A DNA stretch of 64,000 nt from Artemisia argyi (GCA_030686995.1 CM060691.1:87789055-87853054), one strand, 5' to 3'. Shown: positions 1-12,105, counted from the first letter of the stretch. The notes: a model not told the origin generated them from the sequence alone. Program-made: numbers and translations.

Positions 1-742
1 CAATTAGTGCGAGAGGATCATGATTCTTTGCCAATCTTTCTTTCCTAACTTCATTAGCCTCAGCTTGGTTTTGCTTCAGAAAGTCATAGAGTTGATCATA
101 ATTCACCTGATGTAAGTCCTTTGTCTGATTAACAATTGTAACATAACGTCCCCATTCTTCTGGAAGGTTATTGAGGAATTTGATGTTTGTTGCAATTGCT
201 CGTGGTGTCAACTTGTTTCTGATTAACTCATTCATCAAAGTGCAAAACCTTGTGTAGTAAGATTCAATCTGTTCACCTTTAGTGGATGTAAAGTTCTCCC
301 ATTCAGTAAGAAGTTTGTTCTCAACATCTTGTTGTCCAATTTCTGTTCCATGACATATTCTTCTAACACGTTCCCACATAGCATGAGCACTTTCACAGCT
401 GTCGACCGCAGCAAAGATCTCCCGTGGTAATCCAAGTTGGATTAAATGCATTGCCATATCATCAGCTTTGATCTGCGCCTTGTCTTCATCAGTGTAATCT
501 ACTTCTGTTTGTATACGCACTGATGGTTAAGTAGGAGGTGTTGTATTTGGATTACCTTGAATTTGAACTTGTCTTGGCTGAACTGGACCGTATTCTATGG
601 ATTTGATCATAAGGTGCCCGATATCCTTTGTTTTGATGTAACGAAGCATACGGCTTGTCCATGGGAGATATCCACCTTTTTCAAGCATTGGAGGTCGGTT
701 TTCCGCACCAGCTGCATGAATGTCTTGCTGAGTTACCATTGA
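1..742 (-). pseudogene. Ty1/copia gag, 5' part, broken
   Basis: The minus strand reads continuously as a copia-type Gag (UBN2/retrotran_gag family), the capsid protein of an LTR retrotransposon. It begins at about 739 with MVTQQDIHAAG and runs off the left edge of the window. Recognisable stretches are PREIFAAVDSCESAHAMWERV, which matches the family pattern of a residue run before W-x-x-L/V, and the later RFCTLMNELIRNKL and FLNNLPEEW, typical of copia Gag. An in-frame TAA at 527-529 separates an N-terminal piece of 70 codons from the rest, so this copy cannot make full-length Gag. Leader, PBS and LTR follow in the right order on the same strand (743-2180). Pol should lie left of the window. 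The copia assignment is firm; the lineage is not determined. Confidence 0.8.
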
Positions 743-1788
743 TGAAGTGTAGATGGATAAAGTTGATTCTTGGATCGTTCCAACGAAATAGGAGTAGAGT
801 TTAGAGTGAGTTGATGCAAGTTTTTCTAGTGAAAATTTTGACTTAAAATCTTAAAACCTCAATAACTTCTTCTCAGGGCGTTTTTAGGCCTCAAAACTTC
901 GCCTAAATCGATAAATCATTTAGCGTGTCGTTCTCCTCTGTCTCACGGTCGTTTTGACAGCTGATTCGTCGAAAACGGAGTTACGGTTCAAAAGTTATGG
1001 CCGTTTGAAGTTTGGTCGTCAAAAACCCCACTTTTGTCAAAATTCTCGAAACTTTGCTGTGTTCTCGAAACTATAGGATTGCCAAACTTTCAGGTTTGCG
1101 AAACTTAAGATTGCGAAATTTAAGTTTTCGAAAAAATAGTGTTCTCGAAATTTTCAAGTTTTCGAAAAAACAGTGTTCTCGAAATTTTGCAGTTTTCGAA
1201 AACCTTGCAATGTTCTCGAAAATTGTTATTTTTTCGAAAACCCAATCACACAAATTTCGAAATTATACAATTTCGAAATTTAGCCCAAAAGTCGAAGTAA
1301 TTTCTTTCTTATACAAGAGAGAAAAAACCAAGTATCCAACGATGAGCACGAACGGAATCGATTTCTTATGTTCTCGAAAATTAGTCAATATGTGATTTCG
1401 AAAAAACACCAAATTTTCGAAATGTTGACAGTTTTGAGAATAAGCTTAAAGCACACCCAAATAACTTTTGCAATCCAAGATTCTTGTACTTCTAGGCTAA
1501 AAAACACCAAAACTTGAAGAAAGTTCAAAACTTGCTGATTTTTATGAAACTTTTTCGTGATCTAGAAAACAAGTACAAAATGAAGATTCGAATTTTTAAG
1601 CTTGAAACTTTCAAAAAGGTTGAAACTTTCTTGTTAGAAAAGGTTTATAACACTAGTTTGTAAGCAAAAAAATGTCAAAAACCAAGAAAAGTAAATTTTT
1701 TGAATGAAACTCGTTTGAAAAGCTTAAAAAAAACGACACAAACAAACTCTTAACCCTCCTAAATCATTGTTAGGCAATTGATACCACT
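743..1788 (-). other. copia 5' leader with TTCGAAA repeats
   Basis: Untranslated leader between the gag start and the LTR of the copia element to the left. The stretch 1045-1430 is packed with short copies of TTCGAAA, GTTCTCGAAA and TTTTCGAAA, a palindrome-rich simple motif. No ORF here looks like a protein; the open frames that cross it only translate the repeat. Confidence 0.55.
1773..1786 (-). promoter_or_regulatory. Primer binding site of copia element
   Basis: The minus strand reads TGGTATCAATTGCC two bases after the LTR end. The first eight bases, TGGTATCA, complement the 3' end of initiator methionine tRNA, the usual copia primer; the rest has diverged. Confidence 0.6.
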
Positions 1789-2180
1789 TGTAAGACCTTA
1801 AATATCACAACTTTATCACACCATTATAGAAGCAAAGATGAAGAAGAGATGAAAGATGGTGACTTGATGTTATGTATATGTATGGCGTATGTAAATAGAA
1901 AGAGAGATGGAAATGAGAACTTTTATTAAAGAAAACACACACAAATACACACACAAGCACACACCTCAAATGAGCCTTTGAGGTGTTTAAATAGTTCTTA
2001 ACATGAGATGCCTTATGGGCTTGGGCTTGGACTTGGTTACATGATTAGATAACTAGGCTTATGAAACATAGCATATAACATATTAGCTTGCCAAGTCCAA
2101 GGCCCAATGACTAAACTATTACTAATCTTAACAAACGACACAAAGTTACAATATGAGAATGACCATCACTTCATAATACA
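1789..2180 (-). repeat. copia 5' LTR
   Basis: On the plus strand it starts TGTAAGACC next to the PBS and probably ends at TAATACA, giving about 390 bp bounded by TG and CA. On the minus strand a TATA-like CTATTTAAAC lies near 1985-1995. A CA-rich stretch (1930-1970) sits beside it. The outer end is my best fit, because the second LTR lies outside the window. Confidence 0.5.
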
Positions 2181-2198
2181 TATTTTTAATGCTAACAT

Positions 2199-3150
2199 AA
2201 TTTGACCTGTTTTCAACCCAACCTAGCAAGTTGACCCGATTTAAATCGACCAATTTTTCGACCGGAACGGTTCATCCGGTTGAACCACCCGGGTCGAACC
2301 GGGTTTTAAGACATTATGTTTAATTCCTAAATATTCAAACTTTTATTATTTTTCATTTATAACCTATAAACTTTTTTTTATGAATAAACTATTTGTCGAA
2401 TAAACTATTTATCGCTATAAAGAATGTATGGTCAAATCTTGAAAAGTGAAATCTTGAAAGTTAAAAGTGAGAGAAATGCATAGTATAATTAATACTCTTA
2501 TTAAAACACGTCATAACTTTAAAGTATAATAATTTATTCACATTGTACAATCAATTAAAAGTATATATATCAAATTAAAAACAAACAATTAAAACACCTC
2601 TTACTAAAAAGTTCAATAGAATTTTCACAATGTACAATTTAAACAAGCTACAACATAATCTAAATATAAAATAATTAGCACACTAACTAATGTTATTTTA
2701 CACATTATACAAATTAATAAAACACACAAAGCTTCATACAAGCTAACAAGTTGATGGTATATAAAGTTTTGAAAACTAGACCGGACCAACGGGTTCAACC
2801 GGGAACCGGTGTCGCCACCGGTTTGTCTAAGTAATAAAAGCCATACGAAAACATATATTTCAAAATGAAACTATTAATACACATCGAAAACCGGGTTGAC
2901 TTGGGACGCTTCAAACCCGGCGGGTTGACCCGGTTTAATTTGACCCATTTTCGACCCAACCTGTCGGGTTCACTCGATTTAAATCGACCCATTTTTCGTC
3001 CAGAACGGGTCGAACCGGGTTTCAAAACGTTATGTTTAATCTCTAAATCTTCAAACTTTTATTATTTTTTGTTTATAACCCATAAACTTTTTTTATCACT
3101 AAACGATCTGTCGCTATAAAATCTCGTTGCTATGCACGGGTATTCGTCTA

Positions 3151-3151
<1 letters not shown>
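2199..3151 (+). mobile_element. Helitron-like element with CTAG end
   Basis: The right end reads CTCGTTGCTATGCACGGG, an imperfect hairpin, then TATTCGT and CTAG followed by T. This is the arrangement of plant Helitron 3' ends: hairpin, about ten bases, then CTRR inserted before T. A block of roughly 200 bp rich in GACCC/GGGTC and ending TCGCTATAAA occurs twice, at 2199-2425 and 2937-3120. The left (TC) end could not be placed and no Rep/helicase coding is present, so this would be a non-autonomous copy or a fragment. Confidence 0.45.
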
Positions 3152-3206
<55 letters not shown>

Positions 3207-3741
3207 TAAAGTTAAAATAAAAAGACAAATATCCGTAAAAAGAATAAAAATAATTTTTTTTTAAAAGTTCTCGAAAAATTCTAAAAAAATTCCACAAGAT
3301 CGGGTATGTTGGTGCATAAAACTTTTGTGAAAAAAGTTTTTCTAATTTTGAATTTTTATACGTTTTTTTAATGCACAAAAAACAAATTTTAATGCGTAAA
3401 AAAATTTTAATGCACAAAATTTTCAACTTTGTTTAGTTAGATGCACAATACTATTTTGATAAAAAAAAAATCAAAAGAAGTTGGGTTCAAAAACGAATTT
3501 TTGATGCACAAAAAAACAATTTAATGTACAAACGTATTTTTTATAATTTTTTTCGGATAAAGTATGCACTTTTAGATAAACTTTCTTTATAACTTTTTCA
3601 TGCACCAACATACCCGATCTTATGAAATTTTTTTGGAATTTGTTGAGAACTTTTTAAAAAAAAAAAAATAATTTTATTCTTTTTACGAAAATTTATCTTT
3701 TTGTTTGATCTTTACCATATATATATATATATATATATATA
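3152..3741. mobile_element. Fold-back MITE flanked by (TA)n
   Basis: Both ends are (TA)n followed by ATGGTAAAG and then about 130 bp of imperfect inverted repeat. The inner landmark GATCGGGTATGTTGGTGCAT is at 3299-3318, with its reverse complement at 3601-3620. The loop repeats TTTTAATGCACAAAA several times. No coding potential is visible; open frames here translate only TA repeats and poly(A). Superfamily not determined. Confidence 0.6.
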
Positions 3742-3939
3742 ATAAACAATTATAAACAATCATTTCGACATGGGTTGAGGGGCACTTTCGTCCAAACTGA
3801 TTTATGAAAATGACGATTTAAATTGCTCCATAAAATCTGGGATCTTACATTTTCTTTAATTAAAAGCCATTAATATAAAAACAATGATGGAATGATATCT
3901 ACATTCAACGAGATTGTCATCTTTTATATACAATCAAAT

Positions 3940-4230
3940 GACTTGTGGTCTAGTGGGTGGGACTTAACTTGTTAAGCGAGCTACAAGTGAGAGTAGTACC
4001 GGGTGGGTGACCTTCCGGGAAGTCCTCACTTGTGGTCTATAATGCTCCGGAAATATTAGGCAATGAAGAGGAGAGTCTTTGAGCCAATGTTGCGGAGACT
4101 TGAATCCGAGCCGGCCCCGGTTTTCATCCGGCTGTTACTCCAGCGAGTATTCTCGTGTGGAGGCAGAACGGTTTCCGGGCGGAAGTCGTTGAAATCCCCA
4201 CTACGCCAGCGTGGGCCCAGTTAAGACAAC
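3940..4230 (+). mobile_element. SINE-like GC-rich segment
   Basis: A sharply bounded GC-rich island in AT-rich DNA. TGGTCTAGTGGG at 3946-3957 fits a Pol III box A, and CTTGAATCC at about 4098 resembles part of a box B, but the two are too far apart for a normal tRNA promoter. ACTTGTGGTCTA occurs twice (3942 and 4028). No poly(A) tail or target-site duplication was found, so this is only a candidate. Confidence 0.25.
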
Positions 4231-4486
4231 ATAGTCTGGGTATGTGGTGGATGAGGGTCTGCCTTTGAACACTTGTCCAAACTTGTCAAAAGGAGAACAA
4301 ATGGATCATTGACCCGAATGAACACTTGTCCAAACTCGTTACGTTCAAGGAAATATGCACGCTTTGACAAAAGAAAATAAAACAAAACTATGAAAGAAGA
4401 TTGAAATGCGTTGGCATAAGACAAGGTATATACATATTTGTCAATCTATGTATACATAAGAAATAATAATCTGATATTGTACATAC

Positions 4487-4786
4487 ATCACGTGCAACAT
4501 GGTCTTCAAATTTGAACCAAGAAATAGCCTCCTCTTCATTCCATGAAACATAATCCTCAGCAAGCTTTTCAAGCATGAGTAAAGATTTACGCACATCATA
4601 ATGTGATTTAACTTTAACATTCTGAGCAAGCACTTTTAACATTATCCGACAATTGAGAGGATAAATGAAGTTGGCACTTAGATCACCATGATTACAGAGA
4701 TCAGACACTTCCATCATCTGAGAATCAAGATGATCCATGGTGATGTGGGGGTTGGCAATTAGATCGCAGTAACTTGCTTCCATGAT
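4487..4786 (-). pseudogene. Exon-like fragment, unknown protein
   Basis: The minus strand has a 100-codon open stretch, read as MEASYCDLIANPHITMDHLD onward and ending FEDHVARD. It is bounded by an acceptor-like TTTGCTTTACTAG and a good donor GTATGT. The residue mix (SLLMLEKLAEDYVSWNEEEA) looks like real protein and not translated noise, but I do not recognise the family. It could be an exon of a decayed or captured host gene. The coiled-coil fragments at 5898-6240 and 8660-8936 lie on the same strand and may or may not belong to the same gene. Confidence 0.35.
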
Positions 4787-5188
4787 CTAGTAAAGCAAAT
4801 AAAAACAGAAGGTTTATAAAAACATATATCGTTAAAAAAACTTTAACACGAACATTAATTAGCAGCAGAAAAATAGAAAGAAAAGAATGAAAGTAATAGA
4901 TTTGATTAAGGTCACAAACATACAATGATGCTTAACAGAAAGAGAATGGAAAAGGGCGAGGCTTATACATGAAATTATAACTTCATTTTGTTATTGTGAT
5001 TTTAAAGTTACATTATGTATTTTTCTTAAAGTGCAAATATATAATATTTATAAGTGTGAACCATAAAAAATATAAACAGTAAAAAGATGCATATAACAAC
5101 AACCGATATACCTTTAAGATTGAACTTTATAACCGGAACATGAGCATCGAAAATTGGTTGAAGACTTGAAGCTCACTAACTTCATCCA

Positions 5189-5467
5189 ATACTATCAAGA
5201 TATCGTGCAATACGAAAAACAACTCCTCCTGATAACAAAACATGAGATAGTGTGAACAGTAGTCGTGTATCTTGAAGTAGTATTTTGTATAGAGGCACCA
5301 AATCTTTTTTATATAATAAAACAAAACAATACTATCAAGATATCGTGCAATACGAAAAACAACTCCTCCTGATAACAAAACATGAGATAGTGTGAACAAT
5401 AGTCATGTATCTTGAAGTAGTATTTTGAATAGAGGCACCAAATCTTTTTTATATAATAAAACAAAAC
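5189..5467. repeat. 140-bp tandem duplication
   Basis: Two head-to-tail copies (5189-5328 and 5329-5467), beginning ATACTATCAAGATATCGTGC and ending ATAAAACAAAAC. They differ at only a few positions, so the duplication is young compared with its surroundings. Confidence 0.9.
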
Positions 5468-5897
5468 CCCAAGTGGGGACCCTTTTGTATTTCAAAAAAA
5501 TCAATTCATTCTTTATTAGGTAATAATTGAAATGATATTATTATTTTTTTAACTAAAACAACTTAAATATTTCTTAATTGCTAAACAGTAAATAGGAGTT
5601 ATAATATGAGTTATTGTTTTATGTATGCAAGCTTTTCAACTTAATTGTTTTTTTGAATTGGTTTTATTTTTAATTTTTGAGTTTATGAACCCCGGTATTT
5701 TTAAAATTAAAACTACTTTCCTACTGTGATTAGGTTTCTAATCTAATATCTATGAAATTACTAACGCTATACAGCCACTTATCTAGTTGTCGAGGGATCA
5801 AGCAATGAATCCTGCATGTTAAAGTGCACAATCATATCAGGTAAATCAAAATTAAATGTAAGGAACCAAATACATATTTAAAATATAGCAAACTCAC

Positions 5898-6240
5898 CAC
5901 CGCAAAGCTCTCTTGCAAACCCGCACATTCCTCTTCCGCGACAATTTGCATCTCCAACGCCTCTTGCAACTTAACCTCAACCGCATCACATTCCGCTTCA
6001 TCTTCCCTCCCCACAACCAAAAGCTTCTCCCTATGCCTCTCAGCCGACACAAGTCCATCACTAACCCGTTCCACCATCTCAAAATCCACAGTCTGAACCG
6101 CTTGCTACAACTCCTCCATTTTCTTATACTTCTTACTCACAACACCAACTCCTCAACATCTTTCATTCTCTTCTTAATAAACTCCTTACGCTTCACTGAC
6201 ACTAACGCCACTTCTTCTCGAGCTAACTTATTAGCAATTT
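5898..6240 (-). pseudogene. Coiled-coil exon fragment
   Basis: The minus strand encodes charged helical protein in two frames, QIANKLAREEVALVSVKRKE and then, after a stop and frame change near 6120, VDFEMVERVSDGLVSAERHR to LQESFAVV. The downstream edge is a strong splice donor, GTGAGT, at 5892-5897. The E/K/R/L/V heptad-like pattern predicts a coiled coil. I do not recognise the gene. The internal stop and frame change show it is broken. Confidence 0.35.
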
Positions 6241-6805
6241 GACAAATTTTAAGGTACTTGTAAAATATTTTGAAAAATGTTTCGGATGCCTAAACCCACA
6301 CCTAAAATTAGTCTTAAAGATGTAATTGGTGCATTTGAAAAATTGATTTAGGAGAAATGATGAAAGATAAAAATTGTATAACACTTGTCGAAAGATGAAC
6401 GAAGAGTAGGTCTATTATTATGTCTCATTTTTAGACCAATATATTACCGGTCAACAAACATTTATGGTTGATGGTGTAGACTTGGTAAGGTAACGTTATT
6501 ATGTCACATGTAACATTAATTCTACTACATCTTATGTTATGCAAGAACTTTAATGCCTAAATTACACAATATTTACATTCACATGACTATCAAACCTATA
6601 GAATACTCAAAATATCTTCAAGTGTTCATTTATGCATCTGCTAACTTTCAATACTGAGGAGTTGGTTTAAATGACACTCACTTAGCATAATTTCATGTCG
6701 ACCCTCTTTTGTCCCATGCTTGCAATTGAATAGTAAATTGTGTCGCTGCCTTTGAACAAAAAATGTAAACGTACCAAAACACGTCTTTATATTATCATTT
6801 AGAGA

Positions 6806-6808
<3 letters not shown>

Positions 6809-6886
<78 letters not shown>
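6809..6886. repeat. (TA)n microsatellite
   Basis: About 39 uninterrupted TA units. Confidence 0.95.
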
Positions 6887-6890
<4 letters not shown>

Positions 6891-8042
6891 CATCTCAGTC
6901 TTGGGCCATTTTATAAATACCTACAAATACATAATGCATTGATTCGCCAGTTAATTTTAATTAGCCAAGCTTGCTATTGCCCAAGAAATTGCGAAAAGAT
7001 GTCAAATTTTATGATTTTCTGAGCATAGGACACCTATACCCATCTTCATTTTTATGATGTTTTGGGATGTGGTATAAAATAATAAATTACACCTTGAAGA
7101 AGAAAACTAATTCAAGGCCTGGTTCAATGCCCGACCCATAGGCAGACTCAGTCTATTCCGATCCAATAGCCACTTACCCGAACCGCTCAATCGCTCATCA
7201 CACCAGTCTCCACCTCTAACAGAACCACGAATTCACAATCAATGCTTGGTCAAGGTGAATGCATATGGTACATACGTACAATCAATCATCTACATTGCAC
7301 ATAACTGTCAACTTGGTTCCCTTTGTGCGTTACATATTTACAGTATTATTCTAACCCATATTTAATTTCGAAGAACTACATGACATGCATAATAAACCAG
7401 ACTATAAAGAAACCAGTAACACAATAAGTTAATCAAATGTGCTTTCCAGTTGAGCAAGTAAGAGAAACTACTAAACTTTATCATTAAATAAGATATACAA
7501 CAACTCGATATCAGAACAAATAGTTAACAAACTTACAAACCAATAAGAGTTTGTGTATCTGAGTCCCTATCAAACTGTAAAGGTGAAGTTATATCGTATA
7601 CTTCATGTTTGATGGAAATGCAAAACCTTTATCTTCCAAACCAGTGACAGAGCCTACAAACAAAGTAATGACATTCAGATAATTGGTTCTATATTTCAGT
7701 AATGAGATTCTAACAAATTTATACGTTTTCTAAATATAAATCTTTAACTTCAATTATGTATACCGGAATAGTTAATAAAGTAACACTACAGAGTATGATC
7801 GATAATTCTTACAAAGATGCAAATTGCCAAAGTAAACAAAGCATCATAAGCATTGCATTACACGACTGAACTCGAAGCCTGTCCTGCTCAATCTCATGAT
7901 TGGTTTGATAAATTTCCTATTGCAAGAAAGAACATGAGAGGGTTGCTTTGCTTTTAGTGAAATATGACAAAAATGAAGCCATTAATAAGAAAAGATGGGG
8001 CAAACACATAATTAGACAATTGCATAATTGTATTATCATGAA
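6887..8042. other. No recognisable feature
   Basis: AT-rich DNA without convincing coding, terminal repeats or RNA genes. Confidence 0.5.
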
Positions 8043-8236
8043 CAATGTTGCAAAAATCGTGAATCGGTACTGAGGCGGTCGGAGGCCTTGTAGCGTTTTT
8101 TAGCCGATTAATCGGCCCAAAACCTTGTAATCGCCGATTAATCGGCCGATTACCTTGTAAAACTCACCAAGTTCCAGGGCCTTGTAGCTTGTAATCGCCG
8201 ATTAATCGGCCTTGTAGGCCTTGTTTTGCAACATTG
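8043..8236. mobile_element. hAT-type MITE, 194 bp
   Basis: Perfect 13-bp terminal inverted repeats, CAATGTTGCAAAA and TTTTGCAACATTG, are flanked by a perfect 8-bp direct repeat ATCATGAA (8035-8042 and 8237-8244). An 8-bp duplication is the signature of hAT transposases. The interior carries the 14-bp palindrome GCCGATTAATCGGC three times, with repeats of CCTTGTA between. It encodes nothing and would depend on a transposase supplied elsewhere. Confidence 0.85.
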
Positions 8237-8659
8237 ATCATGAATAAGATAAAGAAAAGGTGATTGAGAAAGCATTTTTTAACCGTATTCAAATGTAAGT
8301 CACCACCTAAACTTATAATCTCGTACATCTAATCAGCTGAATTCATCACTTTGCTTTCAGTCACCTAATTAAAGAACATATAGTTAAAGTCCGTCGAACA
8401 AATCAGATTGTTGAAAGACAATGGATGGTACGAACCAACCTTGTGATTCTTATGCTATCAGTATAGCATAGCTTTCTCTGATGCCACCATTAGGGAGTGG
8501 GGATAAACTGAGCCATTGTCATCGAGAGGTAGATCTAAAGATGCAATAAGTAGTCCAATTAAGAATACAAAAGCTTGCATCAAAAATATTAACAACACTA
8601 AATGGATATATTGAGATCTATGCTATCACCTTCTAGGATAGTATCTCCTTAGCTTCTGA

Positions 8660-8936
8660 TTCAGCTTGAAGTTTTGCTCAATGAGTAAAAGATCTTCTAT
8701 AAAAGGCTCGAGTGTGTCACGTGCCTTGTCAAGCTCCATAGTGAGTGCGTTGATTTCAGTTGTTAAAGAAAGTATACAAACATATGGATATCACATACAC
8801 TTTAATAATAGTAATATATCTCACCAAGAAGTCTGGCTTCCTATCTGCCTTTGCAGGTCCATCAGCAATCAGATCACTTTGATCCAACAGTTTCTCGAGA
8901 TCCTTGTCACTGATATCCTTTTGTATCATTTTTTCT
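8660..8936 (-). pseudogene. Coiled-coil exon-like fragments
   Basis: Two adjacent minus-strand coding-like pieces. The first (8936-8825) reads KDISDKDLEKLLDQSDLIAD and ends at a donor GTGAGA (8819-8824). The second (about 8765-8660) reads LTTEINALTMELDKARDTLE to NQKLR and then meets stops. Both are charged and helical. The first is faintly like the region after the helicase core in SNF2-type remodelers, but I cannot confirm that. Splice sites around the second piece are poor, so this is probably a relic. Confidence 0.3.
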
Positions 8937-8953
8937 TTGTATAATAATATCAT

Positions 8954-10065
8954 ACTATAGATTAGAATTAATATTATAGCTTAGTTGTTCCATTATGGAA
9001 TTTAAACTCGTCATTTGTCATTTTCTTAAATCGGTGCATCATTTTTGGATTAAAATTGGTTGTTCGTCAACCCAACAACATGCTAACCGGCTTGACCCAT
9101 TTACTTAAATATGTTGAGTTTCTGGACACGATTACTAAACGGGAAAAACTCATACCTGGTAGGAGGATAGGACATCACACAAACAGATTGACCAAGTAGA
9201 AAATGAGTACCGTTTAGGTAGAAAATGAGTCAGTTTTGTGAATCTGTTGTGCCTAACGGGTCAAATGGGTAAAACATAAAAAATTAATTAGTAAATAACA
9301 TTATAGTATAGTTTATTAGTTAGATTTACATGGACGATCCTTTGTCAAAAAATAATGGCTTCAAATATAACTTCCAACATATTTGCATCTACTAACTGTT
9401 AGGAAAAAGAATCATAACAAATTGTTGTCGCATATAGTGAGATAATCAAATAATATACAGAAAGGTAATAAACCATGAGGATCACAGCGGTGCACCACAT
9501 GCGTTCAAAATATACATACTAAAGTTAAAGACTTAGATGATTACCATGTAGCCAATATATTACTATGTATCTCATAATCTCATATCCGTACTTGCAACAA
9601 AACTAAGATGCTTCGTTCCTTGTTTATTGAACCAAAGTACCCTATAAGTTGTGCCACTAAGAAAAAAGCTTCTAGTTTTGACTCGTTAAGTACCTAAACT
9701 TGGTGCCTTATAAATAGCAGTGCATCATTAAAGTACCTGTTTCAAAGGTTTACTTACATATGTTGTTAATTACTGAAGTACCTTTTCTCAGGGAATAAGT
9801 GAATATGGCCATGAACGAATTTAGAAGCTATGCATGGAGTAAGCATTTTTTCGTGTCCTTTATCGTAATAAACAATCATTTAAGTCAGGTTCTAACTATA
9901 TATACTCAATTAGGTTAAAGATCGTGGAAGTTAATATATACACAGACATGGTCTCAATAGCTTGTTCTCTCCTTATAAGTGGTTCCTCATCTAAGTCTCG
10001 GTCCTGGTCAGTTTTTTCCTAGCTGTAAGTCATAAAGTTTATATGTGTGTGTGTGATGTTTTTAT
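8954..10065. other. No recognisable feature
   Basis: Intergenic AT-rich DNA. No coding or terminal repeats that I can support. Confidence 0.5.
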
Positions 10066-10306
10066 CAGGGCCGTCCCATTGATTTGGGAGGCCAGGTGCG
10101 AAATCACAAATGAGACTTCTATAATCCATATCTTTCACTCTTTTTGTATATGACTCAAAGTTTGTCTTCTATTTTTTGTATGTGGCCTGGTTCAACTTTG
10201 ATAATATTTAACAAATAATACACTAAAAATTCAACACGTTTATATATAAAACTCTAAATATTAATGGATGTATACTAAATTGGGGCCCTTTACAAAGACG
10301 GCCTGG
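10066..10306. mobile_element. Possible MITE with CAGGGCCGTC ends
   Basis: Left end CAGGGCCGTC (10066-10075) and right end GACGGCCTGG are near-inverted copies. CAGGG starts are common in hAT MITEs. No target-site duplication is visible, so the boundaries are tentative. Confidence 0.35.
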
Positions 10307-10740
10307 TACGGTTGCACCACTTGCACATGCTAATCGCTGCCACCGGTTTTCATATTTTAACATTTACCATTTACCAACTTAGAGATCGAGTAATCATTTG
10401 AAGCTTGATTACAACACTTTCATTAACTTGCTTTTTATTCTGAAACATCGCCATATATTCTTGTATAAATAAAATGATAACAAGAAAGAGGCATGAAGTT
10501 TACTAATTTAATATCTAACCAAGTCAATGCTTGACTTGGAAAAAATGACACAAAATGTCGACACTTATCCAATAATCTCCCAAGAAATTCAGGCCTCTTA
10601 TATTTATCACCGCTTCTATCCCATGATTATTGTATTTTACGATGTTACGTTTTCGAGACTATTATTATCACCAAAATTTCATTTTGTAATTTATATTTAT
10701 ATTTATATACAATGTATATAGCTTAGTTTGCGGTATATAC

Positions 10741-10999
10741 TACTCTCTCCGTCCCATAATTATAGTCCATTGTTGACTTTTGAAGTCTTAAACTTTCAAC
10801 TTTAGCCTTAAATATTTTTATTTGTGATATATATTACTTGATGCAAAATATATGGATGGATTGAGTTTTAAGTGTATTTAACATTGGTATAATTTTTATC
10901 AAGTATTATATAACACAAATAAAAATATGTGAGGTCAAAGTTGTAAAACGAAGGCTTAAAAAGTCAACAGTGAACTATAATTATCGGACGGAGAGAGTA
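10741..10999. mobile_element. Stowaway-type MITE
   Basis: The left terminus TACTCTCTCCGTCCC and the right terminus GGACGGAGAGAGTA are inverted copies, continuing inward with a shared ATAATTATAG. The ends are flanked by TA. The CTCYCTCCGTCCC terminus and TA duplication identify a Tc1/mariner-derived Stowaway MITE, about 255 bp and noncoding. Confidence 0.85.
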
Positions 11000-11089
11000 G
11001 TAATATTTCATATGTATTGTATTAATGATATATATGTATATCTTGTTTGATAGAGACTTAACAAGTCATGCTTCTTGTCGTATGGCACT

Positions 11090-11296
11090 CAGGGGCGAAG
11101 CTTCATGGGGGGGGGGGGCGCCCGACCCCCTGAAATTTTTTTTGCGATGTAGGGGGTATATAGTTTTCGTGTAGAAAAATTTCGGTATATTCGGTTTCGA
11201 CCTCTCAAAAAATTTCGGTATACCTGAAATATAGCCTCAGGAAAAAAAAAATTTAGATCCCGACCCCCCACTTACAAAATCCAAGCTTCGCCACTG
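11090..11296. mobile_element. hAT-type MITE, 207 bp
   Basis: Terminal inverted repeats CAGGGGCGAAGCTT and AAGCTTCGCCACTG differ at one base and are flanked by a perfect 8-bp duplication ATGGCACT (11082-11089 and 11297-11304). The interior contains G and C runs and two copies of AATTTCGGTATA, but no gene. The intact duplication suggests a fairly recent insertion. Confidence 0.88.
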
Positions 11297-11814
11297 ATGG
11301 CACTCTCATAACTTGTTGATTTACATACCATATGATAGCATACCTAAAAGGCTAGCTAGAATTGAGATTCAGATGCCTTAAATAGGATGATATAGAGATT
11401 GGGTAACGATATTCAGCTTTGCTGGTTGAGTTTAGTTTCATTCGAAAGTAGTATCTTAACTTACACGTCGTTTTCAATTTTAGTATCAGTCTAACTCAAC
11501 TAGTCGTATAAAATTTTAAATTATACTGTAGTAACAATAGCAATCACAATCAAACACGTTATGAGCATGTATGTTTTCAATAAAATAAATGCAAACGAAC
11601 AAAGTGTGAAGACTTAATATTGAAGTCTAATGTCAAATTATGACGACATTTTGGAAGATTTTGGCAACCGGCAACACCATACAATTTGATTACTTTTTCT
11701 CCTTAGAACACCGGGTACGATAGCGTGTCAAAACCTATTTTTTGATGCCATCTTAGCTATACATCACCATTCACTCACACATACACCCTTTCCTTTATAG
11801 AGGTGCGATCCCGG

Positions 11815-12071
11815 GGACTAAAAATACAAAGTCTACAAAGGCTAGAAAGCCACTCACCATGTGACAAGTGTCCATCACCCACTCTATCACTTTTTTCTTT
11901 TTAAATTCGGTTAGGAGGCATTGTGGTCATTTTAACTCGTTTCTTTATTCCACCGTAAAACTTCAAACGAAAATATCTTTCAAACGACAAACTTTTACGA
12001 AAAACCGATTTCACCATAATTTTTAAAATTTAATCCTCTTTAATTTGATATAAATCTTGTTAAATATTTCG

Positions 12072-12105
<34 letters not shown>

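Noticed and set aside
3148..3426. 92-codon minus frame ending in Ile-Tyr repeats
   Set aside because: Translation of the (TA)n tract and the MITE arm; no protein character.
3940..4230. Firm SINE or tRNA gene
   Set aside because: Box A-like and box B-like motifs are too far apart and no cloverleaf can be drawn; kept only as a low-confidence SINE-like segment.
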